Positions 55,851 through 63,922 of a DNA stretch of 64,000 nt are shown one piece after another. The notes beneath the pieces are model-generated. The model was given only the letters and a program-made list of their open reading frames with translations, was not told the DNA's origin and did not search any database. Position 1 is the first letter of the stretch. Each line of letters starts with the position of its first letter. Source of the stretch: Burkholderiales bacterium 67-32 (lineage in GTDB: Bacteria; Pseudomonadota; Gammaproteobacteria; Burkholderiales; Burkholderiaceae_B); NCBI GenBank assembly GCA_001898625.1, contig MKUP01000018.1, forward strand, positions 16,238-80,237, read 5' to 3'. Both the position numbers and the translations under genes were made by a program.

Positions 55851-57056
55851 ATGGCAAAGATCAAGCTCACCAAGACCGCCGTAGAGGCGGCACAACCCCA
55901 GGCCACGGCCATCGAACTGCGGGACACCGTGGTGCCCGGATTCCTCTGCAAGATCACCCCGGCGGGCCGTCGGGTGTTCATGCTCCAGTACCGCACGAAC
56001 GCCGGAGAGCGCCGCAAGCCCGCCTTGGGTTTGTTCGGGGAACTGACGGTTGAACAGGCCCGCGTCATGGCCCAGGACTGGCTGGCCGAGGTTCGCCGGG
56101 GCGGCGACCCCGGCGGCGCCAAGGCCGAGGCGCGCAAGGCGCCTACGATAGCCGAGTTGTGCAAGAAGTTCATGGAGGACTACTCCAAGAAGCGCAACAA
56201 GCCCAGCACGCAGGAAGGCTATCAGGGCGTCATCGACCGCTGCATCATCCCGCTGATAGGCCGCAAGAAGGTTCAGGACGTGAAACGGCCCGACATTGCC
56301 GGCCTGATGGAGAAGCTGGCCTACAAGCCGACCGAAGCGAACAAGGCTTTCGGCGTGCTGCGCAAGATGTTCAACCTGGCCGAAGTGTGGGGCTTCCGCC
56401 CGGACGGCACGAATCCGTGCCGCCACGTTCCGATGTACCCGCCTGGCAAGGAAACGCGGCTCATCGTGGACGATGAACTGGTGCGCGTCTTCCGCCAGTT
56501 GGAGAAGCTGGAAGCGGAGGTACTGGAGAACTACGTCATTCCGCTGGCGATCCGGCTGCAATTCGAGTTCGCTGCGCGTCGCTCCGAAATCTGCCCGCTC
56601 GAATGGGATTGGCTGGATTTCGAGGGGCGGCGAGTGAAGTGGCCTGACAGCAAGACCGGCGGCATGTCCAAGCCCATGAGCGCGGAAGCCTATCGGCTGC
56701 TTTCGACGGCTCCGCGCCGGGAAGGCTGCCCCTATGTCCTGCCTTCGCCCAACGACCCGGACAAGCACCTGACCTTCGGCGAGCACTACGGTGGCTGGTG
56801 CCGAGTGCTCAAGGCCGCTGGCGTGCCGCACGTTGGCACGCACGGCATCCGCCACCGCTCGGCGACGGACATTGCCAATTCCGGCGTCCCCATCAAGGTC
56901 GGCATGGAGCTGACCCAGCACAAGACCGTCGCGCAGTTCATGCACTACGTCCACACCGAGGACAAGCCGGTGCGCGATGCGGCCGAGCTGGTGGCCAGCC
57001 GGCGGCAGGCCATCACGGGCGCGCGGCAGAGCCAGCCGCAGGAGGCGACAGCATGA
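55851..57056 (+). CDS. int: Tyrosine-type site-specific integrase (P4-like, DUF4102 N-terminus)
   Basis: 401 residues. The N-terminal arm-binding domain (MAKIKLTKTAVEAAQ...VVPGFLCKITPAGRRVFMLQYRTNAGERRKPALG) is the DUF4102 type. The catalytic domain shows Arg I (FEFAARRSEICPLEW), Lys (KTGG), His-x2-Arg (HGIRH), the second His (LTQHKT) and the nucleophile Tyr (FMHYVHTED). All catalytic residues are in place, so it should be active. It lies at the element's left edge, in the usual orientation, and overlaps the DUF1016 gene by 4 bp. Confidence 0.93.
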   Translation: MAKIKLTKTAVEAAQPQATAIELRDTVVPGFLCKITPAGRRVFMLQYRTNAGERRKPALGLFGELTVEQARVMAQDWLAEVRRGGDPGGAKAEARKAPTIAELCKKFMEDYSKKRNKPSTQEGYQGVIDRCIIPLIGRKKVQDVKRPDIAGLMEKLAYKPTEANKAFGVLRKMFNLAEVWGFRPDGTNPCRHVPMYPPGKETRLIVDDELVRVFRQLEKLEAEVLENYVIPLAIRLQFEFAARRSEICPLEWDWLDFEGRRVKWPDSKTGGMSKPMSAEAYRLLSTAPRREGCPYVLPSPNDPDKHLTFGEHYGGWCRVLKAAGVPHVGTHGIRHRSATDIANSGVPIKVGMELTQHKTVAQFMHYVHTEDKPVRDAAELVASRRQAITGARQSQPQEATA

Positions 57057-58216
57057 ACAGCAAGAAATCGGCCGCAGTGGCGGTCAAGCCTGCCGCCTTG
57101 CCTGCCGGCTACGCCGGCATCCATGGCGGCATCGTGGAACTGCTCGACGCTGCACGCCGTGCAACAGCGCGCAGCGTCAATGCGCTGATGACCGCCAGCT
57201 ATTGGGAAATCGGCCGCCGCATCGTGGAGGCCGAGCAGCAGGGCAAACGCCGCGCAGGCTATGGCGAGCAGTTGATCGAACGGCTGTCTGCCGACTTGAC
57301 TGCGCAGTTCGGGCGTGGGTTCAGCCGCCCGAACTTGCAGCAGATGCGGTCGTTCTTCCTGACCTGGCCAATTCGCCAGACAGTGTCTAGCGAATCTTCC
57401 CTAGCGCCGTCGCAAGGGCATTTCCTGCTGGCGCAGGGGCGCCCTGGGCGGCTGGACGAACTGGCCCAGGTCTTCCCCTTGCCGTGGTCGGCCTATGTGC
57501 GGCTGCTGATGGTCAAGGACGACCACGCGCGCCAGTTCTACGAAGCAGAGGCCCTGCGCGGCGGCTGGAGCGTGCGCCAGCTCGACCGGCAGATCGGCAG
57601 CCAGTTCTACGAGCGCACGGCGCTGTCGAAGAACAAGGCGGCGGTGCTGGTCAAGGGCGCCGTGCCGAAGCCGGACGACGCCGTGACGGTCGATGATGCG
57701 ATCAAAGACCCGTATGTGCTGGAGTTCCTCGACCTCAAGGACGAGTATTCGGAATCCGACCTCGAACAAGCCTTGATTCGACGGCTGGAGGATTTTCTGC
57801 TTGAGCTTGGCGACGGCTTCACCTTCGTCGGGCGGCAACGTCGCTTGCGCATTGACCAGACGTGGTATCGCGTCGATCTGCTGTTTTTCCATCGGCGCTT
57901 GCGCTGCCTGGTCATCATCGACTTGAAGCTCGGTGCGCTGACCCATGCCGATGTGGGTCAGATGCACTTGTATTGCAACTATGCGAAGGAACACTGGACG
58001 TTCCCCGAGGAAAATCCGCCCGTGGGCCTGATCCTCTGCGCCGACAAGGGACACGCCTTGGCGCGGTACGCGCTGGAAGGCTTGCCCAATAAGGTGATGG
58101 CGGCGAACTACAAGATGGTGCTGCCGGATGCCGAAGTGCTGCAAAAGGAACTGGAGAACACGCGGCGGCTGATCGAATCTCGCGTGACCCTGCTTCCCAA
58201 GAGGCGCAAGCAATAA
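57053..58216 (+). CDS. DUF1016 / PDDEXK-nuclease-domain protein (YhcG-like)
   Basis: 387 residues. The N-terminal DUF1016_N helical part (TARSVNALMTASYWEIGRRIVEAEQQGKRRAGYGEQLIERLSADLTAQFGRGFSRPNLQQMRSFF) and the C-terminal DUF1016 PDDEXK nuclease fold (GDGFTFVGRQRRLRIDQTWYRVDLLFFHRRLRCLVIIDLKLG, with the D...(I/D)xK pattern in LVIIDLKLG). Its ATG overlaps the integrase stop (ATGA), so the two are translated together. The role is unknown. Some relatives sit in defence islands or act as restriction-like nucleases. Confidence 0.9.
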   Translation: MNSKKSAAVAVKPAALPAGYAGIHGGIVELLDAARRATARSVNALMTASYWEIGRRIVEAEQQGKRRAGYGEQLIERLSADLTAQFGRGFSRPNLQQMRSFFLTWPIRQTVSSESSLAPSQGHFLLAQGRPGRLDELAQVFPLPWSAYVRLLMVKDDHARQFYEAEALRGGWSVRQLDRQIGSQFYERTALSKNKAAVLVKGAVPKPDDAVTVDDAIKDPYVLEFLDLKDEYSESDLEQALIRRLEDFLLELGDGFTFVGRQRRLRIDQTWYRVDLLFFHRRLRCLVIIDLKLGALTHADVGQMHLYCNYAKEHWTFPEENPPVGLILCADKGHALARYALEGLPNKVMAANYKMVLPDAEVLQKELENTRRLIESRVTLLPKRRKQ

Positions 58217-58538
58217 CCGGGCGTCTCGGCGTGCCGCCGTCGGGCTCGCGGGCTACGCCCCGCGCTTCGTGCCGAATCGCGGCCATCCGGCTTTGATCCC
58301 TGACGCCTCCGGCCCTCTCGGGCCTGCGCGCTGCGCTTGCCCAAAGGCGGGTGTGTGCAGCGGGCGGGGTGTGGGCGGTCTTGCTGTTCCCTTCACCGTA
58401 TCACGGCGTTCTCGCCGTCAATGACTGCGCGTGCAGGCACGCTTGCGGCCTAGCGGCCGTCTTCGATCTTTGACTGCTTGCGCTGCGCCGTGAGGGCGAC
58501 GGTTCCGGGCAATTCCGCCCGTGCAACCGGAGATCGTC
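58217..58538. other. 322-bp non-coding stretch of the element
   Basis: No convincing gene. It contains the block TGACGCCTCCGGCCC ... GCGCTGCGCTTGCC (58301-58341), which recurs at 59321-59370. The rest shows no strong feature. Confidence 0.6.
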
Positions 58539-58931
58539 ATGAACGACAAATCACACGTTTCACTCGAACAGCATGTTTGCCTCGTTTGCGGCACGGCGTT
58601 CGATACCGGCGCCATCCTGCTGGACAAGCGCCTGCGCGCGAGCATGGGGCGCCATACGGCGACAGGCTGGGGCCTGTGCCCCGAGCATCAGAAGCTGGCC
58701 GACGATGGCTTTGTGGCGCTGGTCGAATGCGATCCGCAGCGCAGCGATTCGCAGGCCGGCGGGCGCATGAAGCCCGAGCAGGCGTACCGGACGGGCCGAC
58801 TGGCCCATCTGCGGCGCACGGTGTTCGCGCAGATGTTCAACATGCCGATCGAGGACGAGCAGGCTTGCGTGTTCGTTGAGCCTGGCGTGATCGAACAGTT
58901 GCAGTCGATGACGGCGCCGGCGGCGAGCTGA
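58539..58931 (+). CDS. Small CxxC/CxxxH protein of the element
   Basis: 130 residues. The N-terminal CLVCGTAF and later GLCPEH could form one zinc site (Cys-x2-Cys ... Cys-x2-His). No other motif is recognised. ATG 58539 has GGAGATCGTC in front; an in-frame GTG at 58521 would add six residues. Flanked by long non-coding DNA. Function unknown. Confidence 0.75.
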   Translation: MNDKSHVSLEQHVCLVCGTAFDTGAILLDKRLRASMGRHTATGWGLCPEHQKLADDGFVALVECDPQRSDSQAGGRMKPEQAYRTGRLAHLRRTVFAQMFNMPIEDEQACVFVEPGVIEQLQSMTAPAAS

Positions 58932-59711
58932 TCGCGCCGCGCTGCCTTCGGTGCGTCGTTCCTTCGGGAGCGGCGCACCTTTCTTTTTGCTGCGCCCGGT
59001 GCCGATGCCTTCGCGCCTGCGGCGCTGCGCGCTGTGCTTGCCTCCAGGGGAAAGCCCTGCGGGCTATCCCCGCCGCGCAGGCTTGGCGCCCCTTGAAGAC
59101 CGCCGACCCGGCTACGCCGGATCGGCCAGACCGCATTTGCAACAGATCCACGATGCCCTGCGTGTGCTCGCCCTGATTCTGTTGTTTCTTCGGCTTTGAA
59201 GGCTGGGCGTCCCCGGCCACCTGGGAGATGGCCGGTCGCGCTGTCGTGCGCGTTGCGCATCGAGCCGCCTGCGGCGTCTCGCCCCTGTCGGGCTTCCATC
59301 GTTCCCTCGCTCCGCTCGGCTGACGCCTCCGGCCCGGCTTCCAGCTTCGGGCCTGCGCGCTTCGCTTGCCGTGCGGTCGGCGTGTGGGGAGGCCGTTGCC
59401 ATGTCCAGCCGTCTTCCCTGACTCCATCACCTTGTCCGCGACTGTAGCCCGCGGCCGTGCGCCGTCAAGGCGCGCAGGGCCGTGTCCTCGGCTGCGCCTG
59501 CGGGCCGCACCCACCCTGCGCTTGTTTCCTTGACGGCCCCCGTCCGCGCGCTCCTGACCGTCGCGGGCGATGAACTCAGGAAAGACGGTGGCAACAGGGC
59601 CAACCGGGTTCCTCGTGCCGACCGCACAGAACAGCCGAAAGGCTGGGCTCCGAATCTTGGAATCCGGTGTGCGGTGTGAACAGCAAACCTCTTTTTGTCA
59701 GGAGAAAGACC
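58932..59711. other. 780-bp gene-free stretch with repeats and possible structured RNA
   Basis: No supported gene. Contents in order: a degenerate GCGCCTGCGGCGCTGCGCGCTGTGCTTGCC-like element near 59012-59042 (read in parts), the direct repeat at 59321-59370, a perfect inverted repeat GCCGTCAAGG (59461-59470)/CCTTGACGGC (59528-59537), and the candidate structured RNA at 59587-59675. The low coding density contrasts with the host DNA. Confidence 0.6.
59587..59675 (+). ncRNA. Candidate structured leader RNA upstream of DUF932
   Basis: A three-helix element can be drawn: outer stem ACCGCACA (59621-59628)/TGTGCGGT (59668-59675), inner hairpin CAGCC-GAAA-GGCTG (59632-59645, GNRA tetraloop) and a weaker third stem at 59650-59667. 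An upstream stem GGTGGCA (59587-59593)/TGCC-G-ACC (59616-59623) shares the ACC with the outer stem, so the two exclude one another, as in a switch. It ends 36 bp before the DUF932 ATG. Folding and conservation are unverified. Confidence 0.4.
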
Positions 59712-60542
59712 ATGCAACTCGCATCCCGTTTCGCTTCCCGTTCCCCCTCGCTGCGCAGCGATTACCCGCTGTCCGATGACCAGATTCACCGCGTAGCCCC
59801 ATCCATCTTTGCGGACGCCCCGCACGAAAGCCGTTCGCAGCGGTACGCCTATATCCCCACGGCTGCCGTGTTGACCGAGCTTCGCAAGGAAGGGTTTCAA
59901 CCCTTCATGGTGACGCAGACCCGCGTGCGCGATGAAGGCAAGCGCGAGCACACCAAACACATGCTGCGCCTGCGCCACGCCAGCCAGATCAACGGTGCGG
60001 AGGCTAACGAAATCGTGCTGCTGAACTCGCACGACGGCACCAGCAGCTATCAGATGCTGGCCGGAATGTTCCGGTTCGTGTGCAGCAATGGCCTTGTGTG
60101 CGGCGACACCGTGGCCGATGTGCGCGTGCCCCACAAAGGCGATGTTTCCGGGCATGTCATCGAAGGCGCTTACGAAGTCTTGCGCGGCTTCGACCGAGTG
60201 AAGGAGTCCCGCGATGCCATGCGTGGGACCACGCTGGACGAAGGTGAAGCCGAAGTGTTCGCCCGTTCCGCGCTGGCGCTCAAGTACGACCCTACCGACA
60301 GCAAGCCCGCGCCCATCACCGAATCGCAAATCTTGATGCCGCGCCGGTTCGATGACCGCCGCCCCGACCTGTGGAGCGTGTTCAACCGCACGCAGGAGAA
60401 CCTGACCAAGGGCGGATTGCATGGCCGCAGCGCCAACGGACGCCGCCAGCAAACCCGACCTGTGCAGGGCATTGATTCCGATGTGCGCCTGAATCGCGCC
60501 CTTTGGATGCTGGCCGATGGCCTGCGCCAGTTGAAAGCCTGA
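59712..60542 (+). CDS. DUF932 domain protein
   Basis: 276 residues, the DUF932 family found on plasmids and ICEs. Conserved blocks: LRLRHASQINGAEANEIVLLNSHDGTSSYQMLAGMFRFVCSNGLVCGD (about residues 84-130). ATG 59712 is preceded by CAGGAGAAAGAC. The family has no firm function and tends to accompany ParB-like and RadC genes in integrative elements. It is 65 bp upstream of the ParB-like gene. Confidence 0.88.
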   Translation: MQLASRFASRSPSLRSDYPLSDDQIHRVAPSIFADAPHESRSQRYAYIPTAAVLTELRKEGFQPFMVTQTRVRDEGKREHTKHMLRLRHASQINGAEANEIVLLNSHDGTSSYQMLAGMFRFVCSNGLVCGDTVADVRVPHKGDVSGHVIEGAYEVLRGFDRVKESRDAMRGTTLDEGEAEVFARSALALKYDPTDSKPAPITESQILMPRRFDDRRPDLWSVFNRTQENLTKGGLHGRSANGRRQQTRPVQGIDSDVRLNRALWMLADGLRQLKA

Positions 60543-60607
60543 ACCGTTCCCCCGCCGGAGGGGCGGTTCCCCTCCATTCCCTTGTTTCACTCGATTGGAG
60601 ATACATC

Positions 60608-62659
60608 ATGAACGCCGTTACCACCACCGAAGCCCAAGCCCTCGACACCCGCGCCAACGTGCTGCAAGCCGCTGACCCGAGCAAGCACATGATTCTGGTT
60701 CCGCTGTCGCGGCTGGTGTTGCGCCCCACGGGCCGCAACGTGCGCAAGACCGTCCCGCGCATGTCCATTCCCCAGCTAGCAGCGTCTATCCAGCGCGTGG
60801 GCCTGCTGCAAAACCTGATCGTGATTCCCGCCGCCGATGGCGAGCATTACGAGGTGGTGGCCGGTGGCCGTCGCCTCGCCGCGTTGAAGCTGCTGGCGAA
60901 AAAACACCGCATCGCCAAGGATTGGGATGTGCCTTGTTTGCAGGTGGCCGATGGCACCGCACGCACGGCCAGCCTCACCGAGAACGTGCAGCGCGAAGCC
61001 ATGCACCCGGCAGACCAGTTTGAAGCCTTCGCGGCACTGGTGGCCGAAGGCCGGCCCATCGAGGACATTGCGGCGGATTTCAGCGTCACGCCGCTGGTGG
61101 TGCAGCGCCGCTTGAAGCTGGCGAATGTCTCGCCGCGCCTGATGGCGGACTATCGGGCCGATGCCGTGACGCTGGATCAGTTGATGGCGTTGTCCATCAC
61201 CGACGACCACGCCGCGCAGGAAGCCGCTTTCTACGACGCCCCGCAATGGCAGCGCCACTCTTCGCATTTGCGCGAACGCCTCACCGAAAGGGAAATCGAC
61301 ACCTACCGGCATCCGTTGGTGCGCTTCGTCGGGTTGGACAGCTACGAGGCCGCAGGCGGCGGCGTGCGCCGTGATCTGTTCGCGGAAGGCGATGCGGGCG
61401 TGTACCTCAACGACGCCGCGCTGCTGGAACGGCTGGCGCAAGACAAGCTGGCGAGCATCGCCGCCGAGGTGAAGGCCGAGGGCTGGGCCTGGGTGGATGC
61501 CGCACCCGCTGCCACGTATGCCGACCTGCAAGCCTTCCAGCGTGCCCCGAGGGAGCGCCGCGAGCCGAACAAACGCGAGGCGCAGCGCATCGAAAAGCTG
61601 CAAGCCAAGATGCAGGAAGTAGCCGAGGCAGTGGATGCCGCGATGGATGCCGAGGACGAGGACAAGGCCGATGCCTTGCAGGAGGAAGGCGAACGGCTGG
61701 GCGAGCAGTTGCAGGCGATGGAGGATGGTTTGCAGGATTACGGCCAGACCGTGAAGGCCGCAGCCGGTGCCATCGTCACCATCGACCGCAACGGCGAGGC
61801 CGTGACTCATCGCGGTCTGCTGCGGGAAGCTGAGGCCAAGGCGCTGCGCACGCTGGACCGGCTGCGCCAAGGGTTCGGCAGCGAGGACGCCGTGAACGAT
61901 GGCGAAGGCGAGGAAGACGAAACGCCCAAGGCTCTCGCCATGTCCGACCGGCTGGCCCAGCGTCTGAGCGCCCACCGCACCGTCGCGCTGCAAATCGGGG
62001 TGGCCTGCCGTCCGCAGGTGGCGCTGGCCGCGCTGGTGCATGGCATGGTGCAGACCGTTTTGTTTGATCGCTGCTATGGGCATGACCTGCCGCTGGGCGT
62101 GCGCCTCACGGTGCAAGACCGGCTGGAAGGCCTGGCCCCGGATTTGCCGGAATCACTCGCCGCCGTGGCCCTGCGCGAAATGCAGCAGGCATGGGCCGAA
62201 AGGCTGCCGCAGGACGATGCCCAATTGTTCCCCGCGTTGCTGGCGATGGGGCAATCTGAACTGATGGCGCTGCTGGCCGCGTGCGTCGCGTCCACGGTGG
62301 ACGTGGTGACGCCTCGCGCCACGCCGCACCAGCCCGGCGAGGAACTGGCGCAGGCCGTGGGCCTCGACATGGCCGCATGGTGGAAGCCGACCGCCGGAGG
62401 CTACTTCAAGCATGTTTCCAAGGCCGTGATTCTGGATGCCGTGGGCGCGTTTGCACCGGAATCCGTCACCCGGCTGGCGAAGCTCAAGAAGGCCGACATT
62501 GCCAGCGAAGCGGAACGGCTGGCCGGTGGCACCGGCTGGATGCCCGCCATCTTCAAGGCCGAAGGGCCGGAAGCTGCGCCGGAGGAGCCGCAGGCACAGG
62601 ATGCCCCGGAGAGTGCCGAGGCAATGGCGGATGAACCCGCCGAGGCGCTGGCTGCTTGA
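60608..62659 (+). CDS. ParB/RepB/Spo0J-family DNA-binding protein (large ICE form)
   Basis: 683 residues. ParB N-domain at about 36-150: TGRNVRKTVPRMSIPQLAASIQRVGLLQNLIVIP, GGRRLAAL (the GERRxRA box), and TENVQREAMHPADQFEAFAAL. HTH: IEDIAADFSVTPLVVQRRLKLANVSPRL. A long acidic, coiled-coil-like C-terminal half (residues 310-470, EKLQAKMQEVAEAVDAAMDAEDEDKADALQEEGERL) follows. No ParA is present in the window. It probably has a regulatory or maintenance role in the element. Confidence 0.92.
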   Translation: MNAVTTTEAQALDTRANVLQAADPSKHMILVPLSRLVLRPTGRNVRKTVPRMSIPQLAASIQRVGLLQNLIVIPAADGEHYEVVAGGRRLAALKLLAKKHRIAKDWDVPCLQVADGTARTASLTENVQREAMHPADQFEAFAALVAEGRPIEDIAADFSVTPLVVQRRLKLANVSPRLMADYRADAVTLDQLMALSITDDHAAQEAAFYDAPQWQRHSSHLRERLTEREIDTYRHPLVRFVGLDSYEAAGGGVRRDLFAEGDAGVYLNDAALLERLAQDKLASIAAEVKAEGWAWVDAAPAATYADLQAFQRAPRERREPNKREAQRIEKLQAKMQEVAEAVDAAMDAEDEDKADALQEEGERLGEQLQAMEDGLQDYGQTVKAAAGAIVTIDRNGEAVTHRGLLREAEAKALRTLDRLRQGFGSEDAVNDGEGEEDETPKALAMSDRLAQRLSAHRTVALQIGVACRPQVALAALVHGMVQTVLFDRCYGHDLPLGVRLTVQDRLEGLAPDLPESLAAVALREMQQAWAERLPQDDAQLFPALLAMGQSELMALLAACVASTVDVVTPRATPHQPGEELAQAVGLDMAAWWKPTAGGYFKHVSKAVILDAVGAFAPESVTRLAKLKKADIASEAERLAGGTGWMPAIFKAEGPEAAPEEPQAQDAPESAEAMADEPAEALAA

Positions 62660-62721
62660 CCAGCGCCGAAGGCAAGCGCCCCGGCCTCGACCGGGGCGCT
62701 TCGCTGGAAGGAGAACCGCCC

Positions 62722-62931
62722 ATGACCCGCACCATCACCAGCCGCCCGCGCATGGCGGCGATCTACACCCCAGGCACGGTGCGCGCCCGCCGCTGGCACG
62801 GCGATAGCGACGTGCGCGGCTACCGCCCGCCCTCGGGCTGGACGGCCCGCGTCGACCTCACCGACATTCATCCCATCACGGGCCGCGCTTTGCAGCGCGC
62901 CGTGTGGTGGATCATCGAAACCAAGGAATGA
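62722..62931 (+). CDS. Small hypothetical protein, 69 residues
   Basis: Basic, Arg/Trp-rich protein (MTRTITSRPRMAAIYTPGTVRARRWHGDSD...). ATG 62722 is preceded by GGAAGGAGAACC, a strong ribosome-binding site. It follows the ParB-like gene by 62 bp. Small proteins of this type are common in ICE cores. No function known. Confidence 0.7.
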   Translation: MTRTITSRPRMAAIYTPGTVRARRWHGDSDVRGYRPPSGWTARVDLTDIHPITGRALQRAVWWIIETKE

Positions 62932-62937
62932 CGCCAG

Positions 62938-63007
62938 CACCGGCCCCAGCGTTTCGCGCTGGGGCCGGTGGATTCAAAAATCCGGGCGCGGCAGTGGCCG
63001 CGCCCGG
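62938..63007 (+). terminator. Two tandem strong hairpins after the element's operon
   Basis: First, CACCGGCCCCAGCG/CGCTGGGGCCGGTG: 14-bp perfect stem, 5-nt loop (62938-62970). Second, CCGGGCGCGG/CCGCGCCCGG: 10-bp perfect stem, 6-nt loop (62982-63007). Between them GATTCAAAAAT. They lie 6 bp after the small gene and likely end the DUF932/ParB transcript. Confidence 0.8.
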
Positions 63008-63056
63008 TGTCGAAGCCCAACAGCCCCAATCACCACGCCACCGCTTTCGCAGGGAA

Positions 63057-63307
63057 TCAGGCGCGGCGTTGAAATGCGCTACATGCGCTAATTTCCGACA
63101 TCAGGCCGGATGATTCGGCCACGGGCAGGAACTGGCCCGACGGCAACAGTCCGAGCGCAGGGTGGCACCAGCGCAACAGGGCTTCCGCGCCGACAATCTG
63201 GTCACTGCGCAAATCGACAATCGGCTGGTAATGCAATTCAAGCTGCCCGCGCTTGACCGCCTCGCCAGTTGAGCCGCCGTCCATTCAATGGGTTGGGAGG
63301 CGCTCAT
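63057..63307 (-). pseudogene. urf2 remnant of a Tn21-type mer module (frameshifted, truncated EAL protein)
   Basis: The frame starts at ATG 63307, overlapping the merE stop, as [15 protein letters not shown]. Homology to Tn21-type urf2 then continues only in another frame (EAVKRGQLELHYQPIVDLRSDQ...GAEALLRWCHPALGLLPSGQFLPVAESSGLM), so one base is missing near 63262. Similarity stops near 63095, after which SACSAFQRRA is unrelated. The EAL motif domain is cut off. Not functional as a diguanylate phosphodiesterase. Confidence 0.85.
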
Positions 63308-63540
63308 GATCGACCTCTGAAGACCCGCAACAGCCGCGTCACAGACAGGACAAACAAGCCAGTCAGCGCGAGGGCCGCGATGCCCCAGTGCTCCCCGATG
63401 AATGCCCCGGCTGTCGTGCCGGCGAGTACGGCCGCGAGAATCGGCAAATGGCAGGGACAGGTCAGCACGGCCAGCGCGCCCCACAGGTAGCCGGTGAACG
63501 GTTTGTGTGTCTCGGCCGGTAAGCGCTCGGGGCGGTTCAT
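63304..63540 (-). CDS. merE: MerE mercury transport protein
   Basis: 78-residue inner-membrane protein of two helices, of normal MerE length. The Cys pair is in the first helix ([16 protein letters not shown]), binding Hg(II) or methylmercury. It is the broad-specificity mercury transporter of Tn21-type mer operons. The ATG overlaps the merD stop (ATGA), the gene order of Tn21. Confidence 0.95.
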   Translation of the reverse strand: MNRPERLPAETHKPFTGYLWGALAVLTCPCHLPILAAVLAGTTAGAFIGEHWGIAALALTGLFVLSVTRLLRVFRGRS

Positions 63541-63902
63541 GGCAGACTCTCCGCATGCTGTGCCGGCGCGGGCGACATGGCCTCCAACTGCACGTCCAGA
63601 TCGGCCAACGCTTCGCGTCGGCGTTCGACGAACTGGCGCAGCACGGCAAGCTGCACGGCTGTTTCATCGCCGTTTGCCGTATCCAGCGCCCGGCACAGCC
63701 GCGCCAGCGCGTCCAGGCCGATGCCCGCCTCGAAGGCGGCCCGCACGAAGCACAGCCTCTGCAACGCGGCATCATCGAACAAGCCGTAGCCGCCCGTGGT
63801 GCAGGTGACTGGCCGCAGCAGTCCGCGCAGCAGGTAGTCGTGCGCGATATGTACGCTCACCCCGGCCTCAAGGGCCAGCCGGGACACTGTGTAGGCGTTC
63901 AT
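63537..63902 (-). CDS. merD: MerD secondary regulator
   Basis: 121 residues, normal MerD length. The MerR-like HTH is [47 protein letters not shown] (residues 4-50). MerD removes MerR from the operator after mercury is cleared. ATG 63902 is preceded by AAGGAGGTGTTCG; the in-frame ATG 63926 overlaps merA. Confidence 0.95.
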   Translation of the reverse strand: MNAYTVSRLALEAGVSVHIAHDYLLRGLLRPVTCTTGGYGLFDDAALQRLCFVRAAFEAGIGLDALARLCRALDTANGDETAVQLAVLRQFVERRREALADLDVQLEAMSPAPAQHAESLP

Positions 63903-63922
63903 CGAACACCTCCTTCTTTTCC

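Noticed and set aside
63008..63100. Tn21-type terminal inverted repeat at the mer junction
   Set aside because: I could not find the GGGG...CTCAGAAAACGGAAAATAAAGC-type terminus; similarity to urf2 simply stops.
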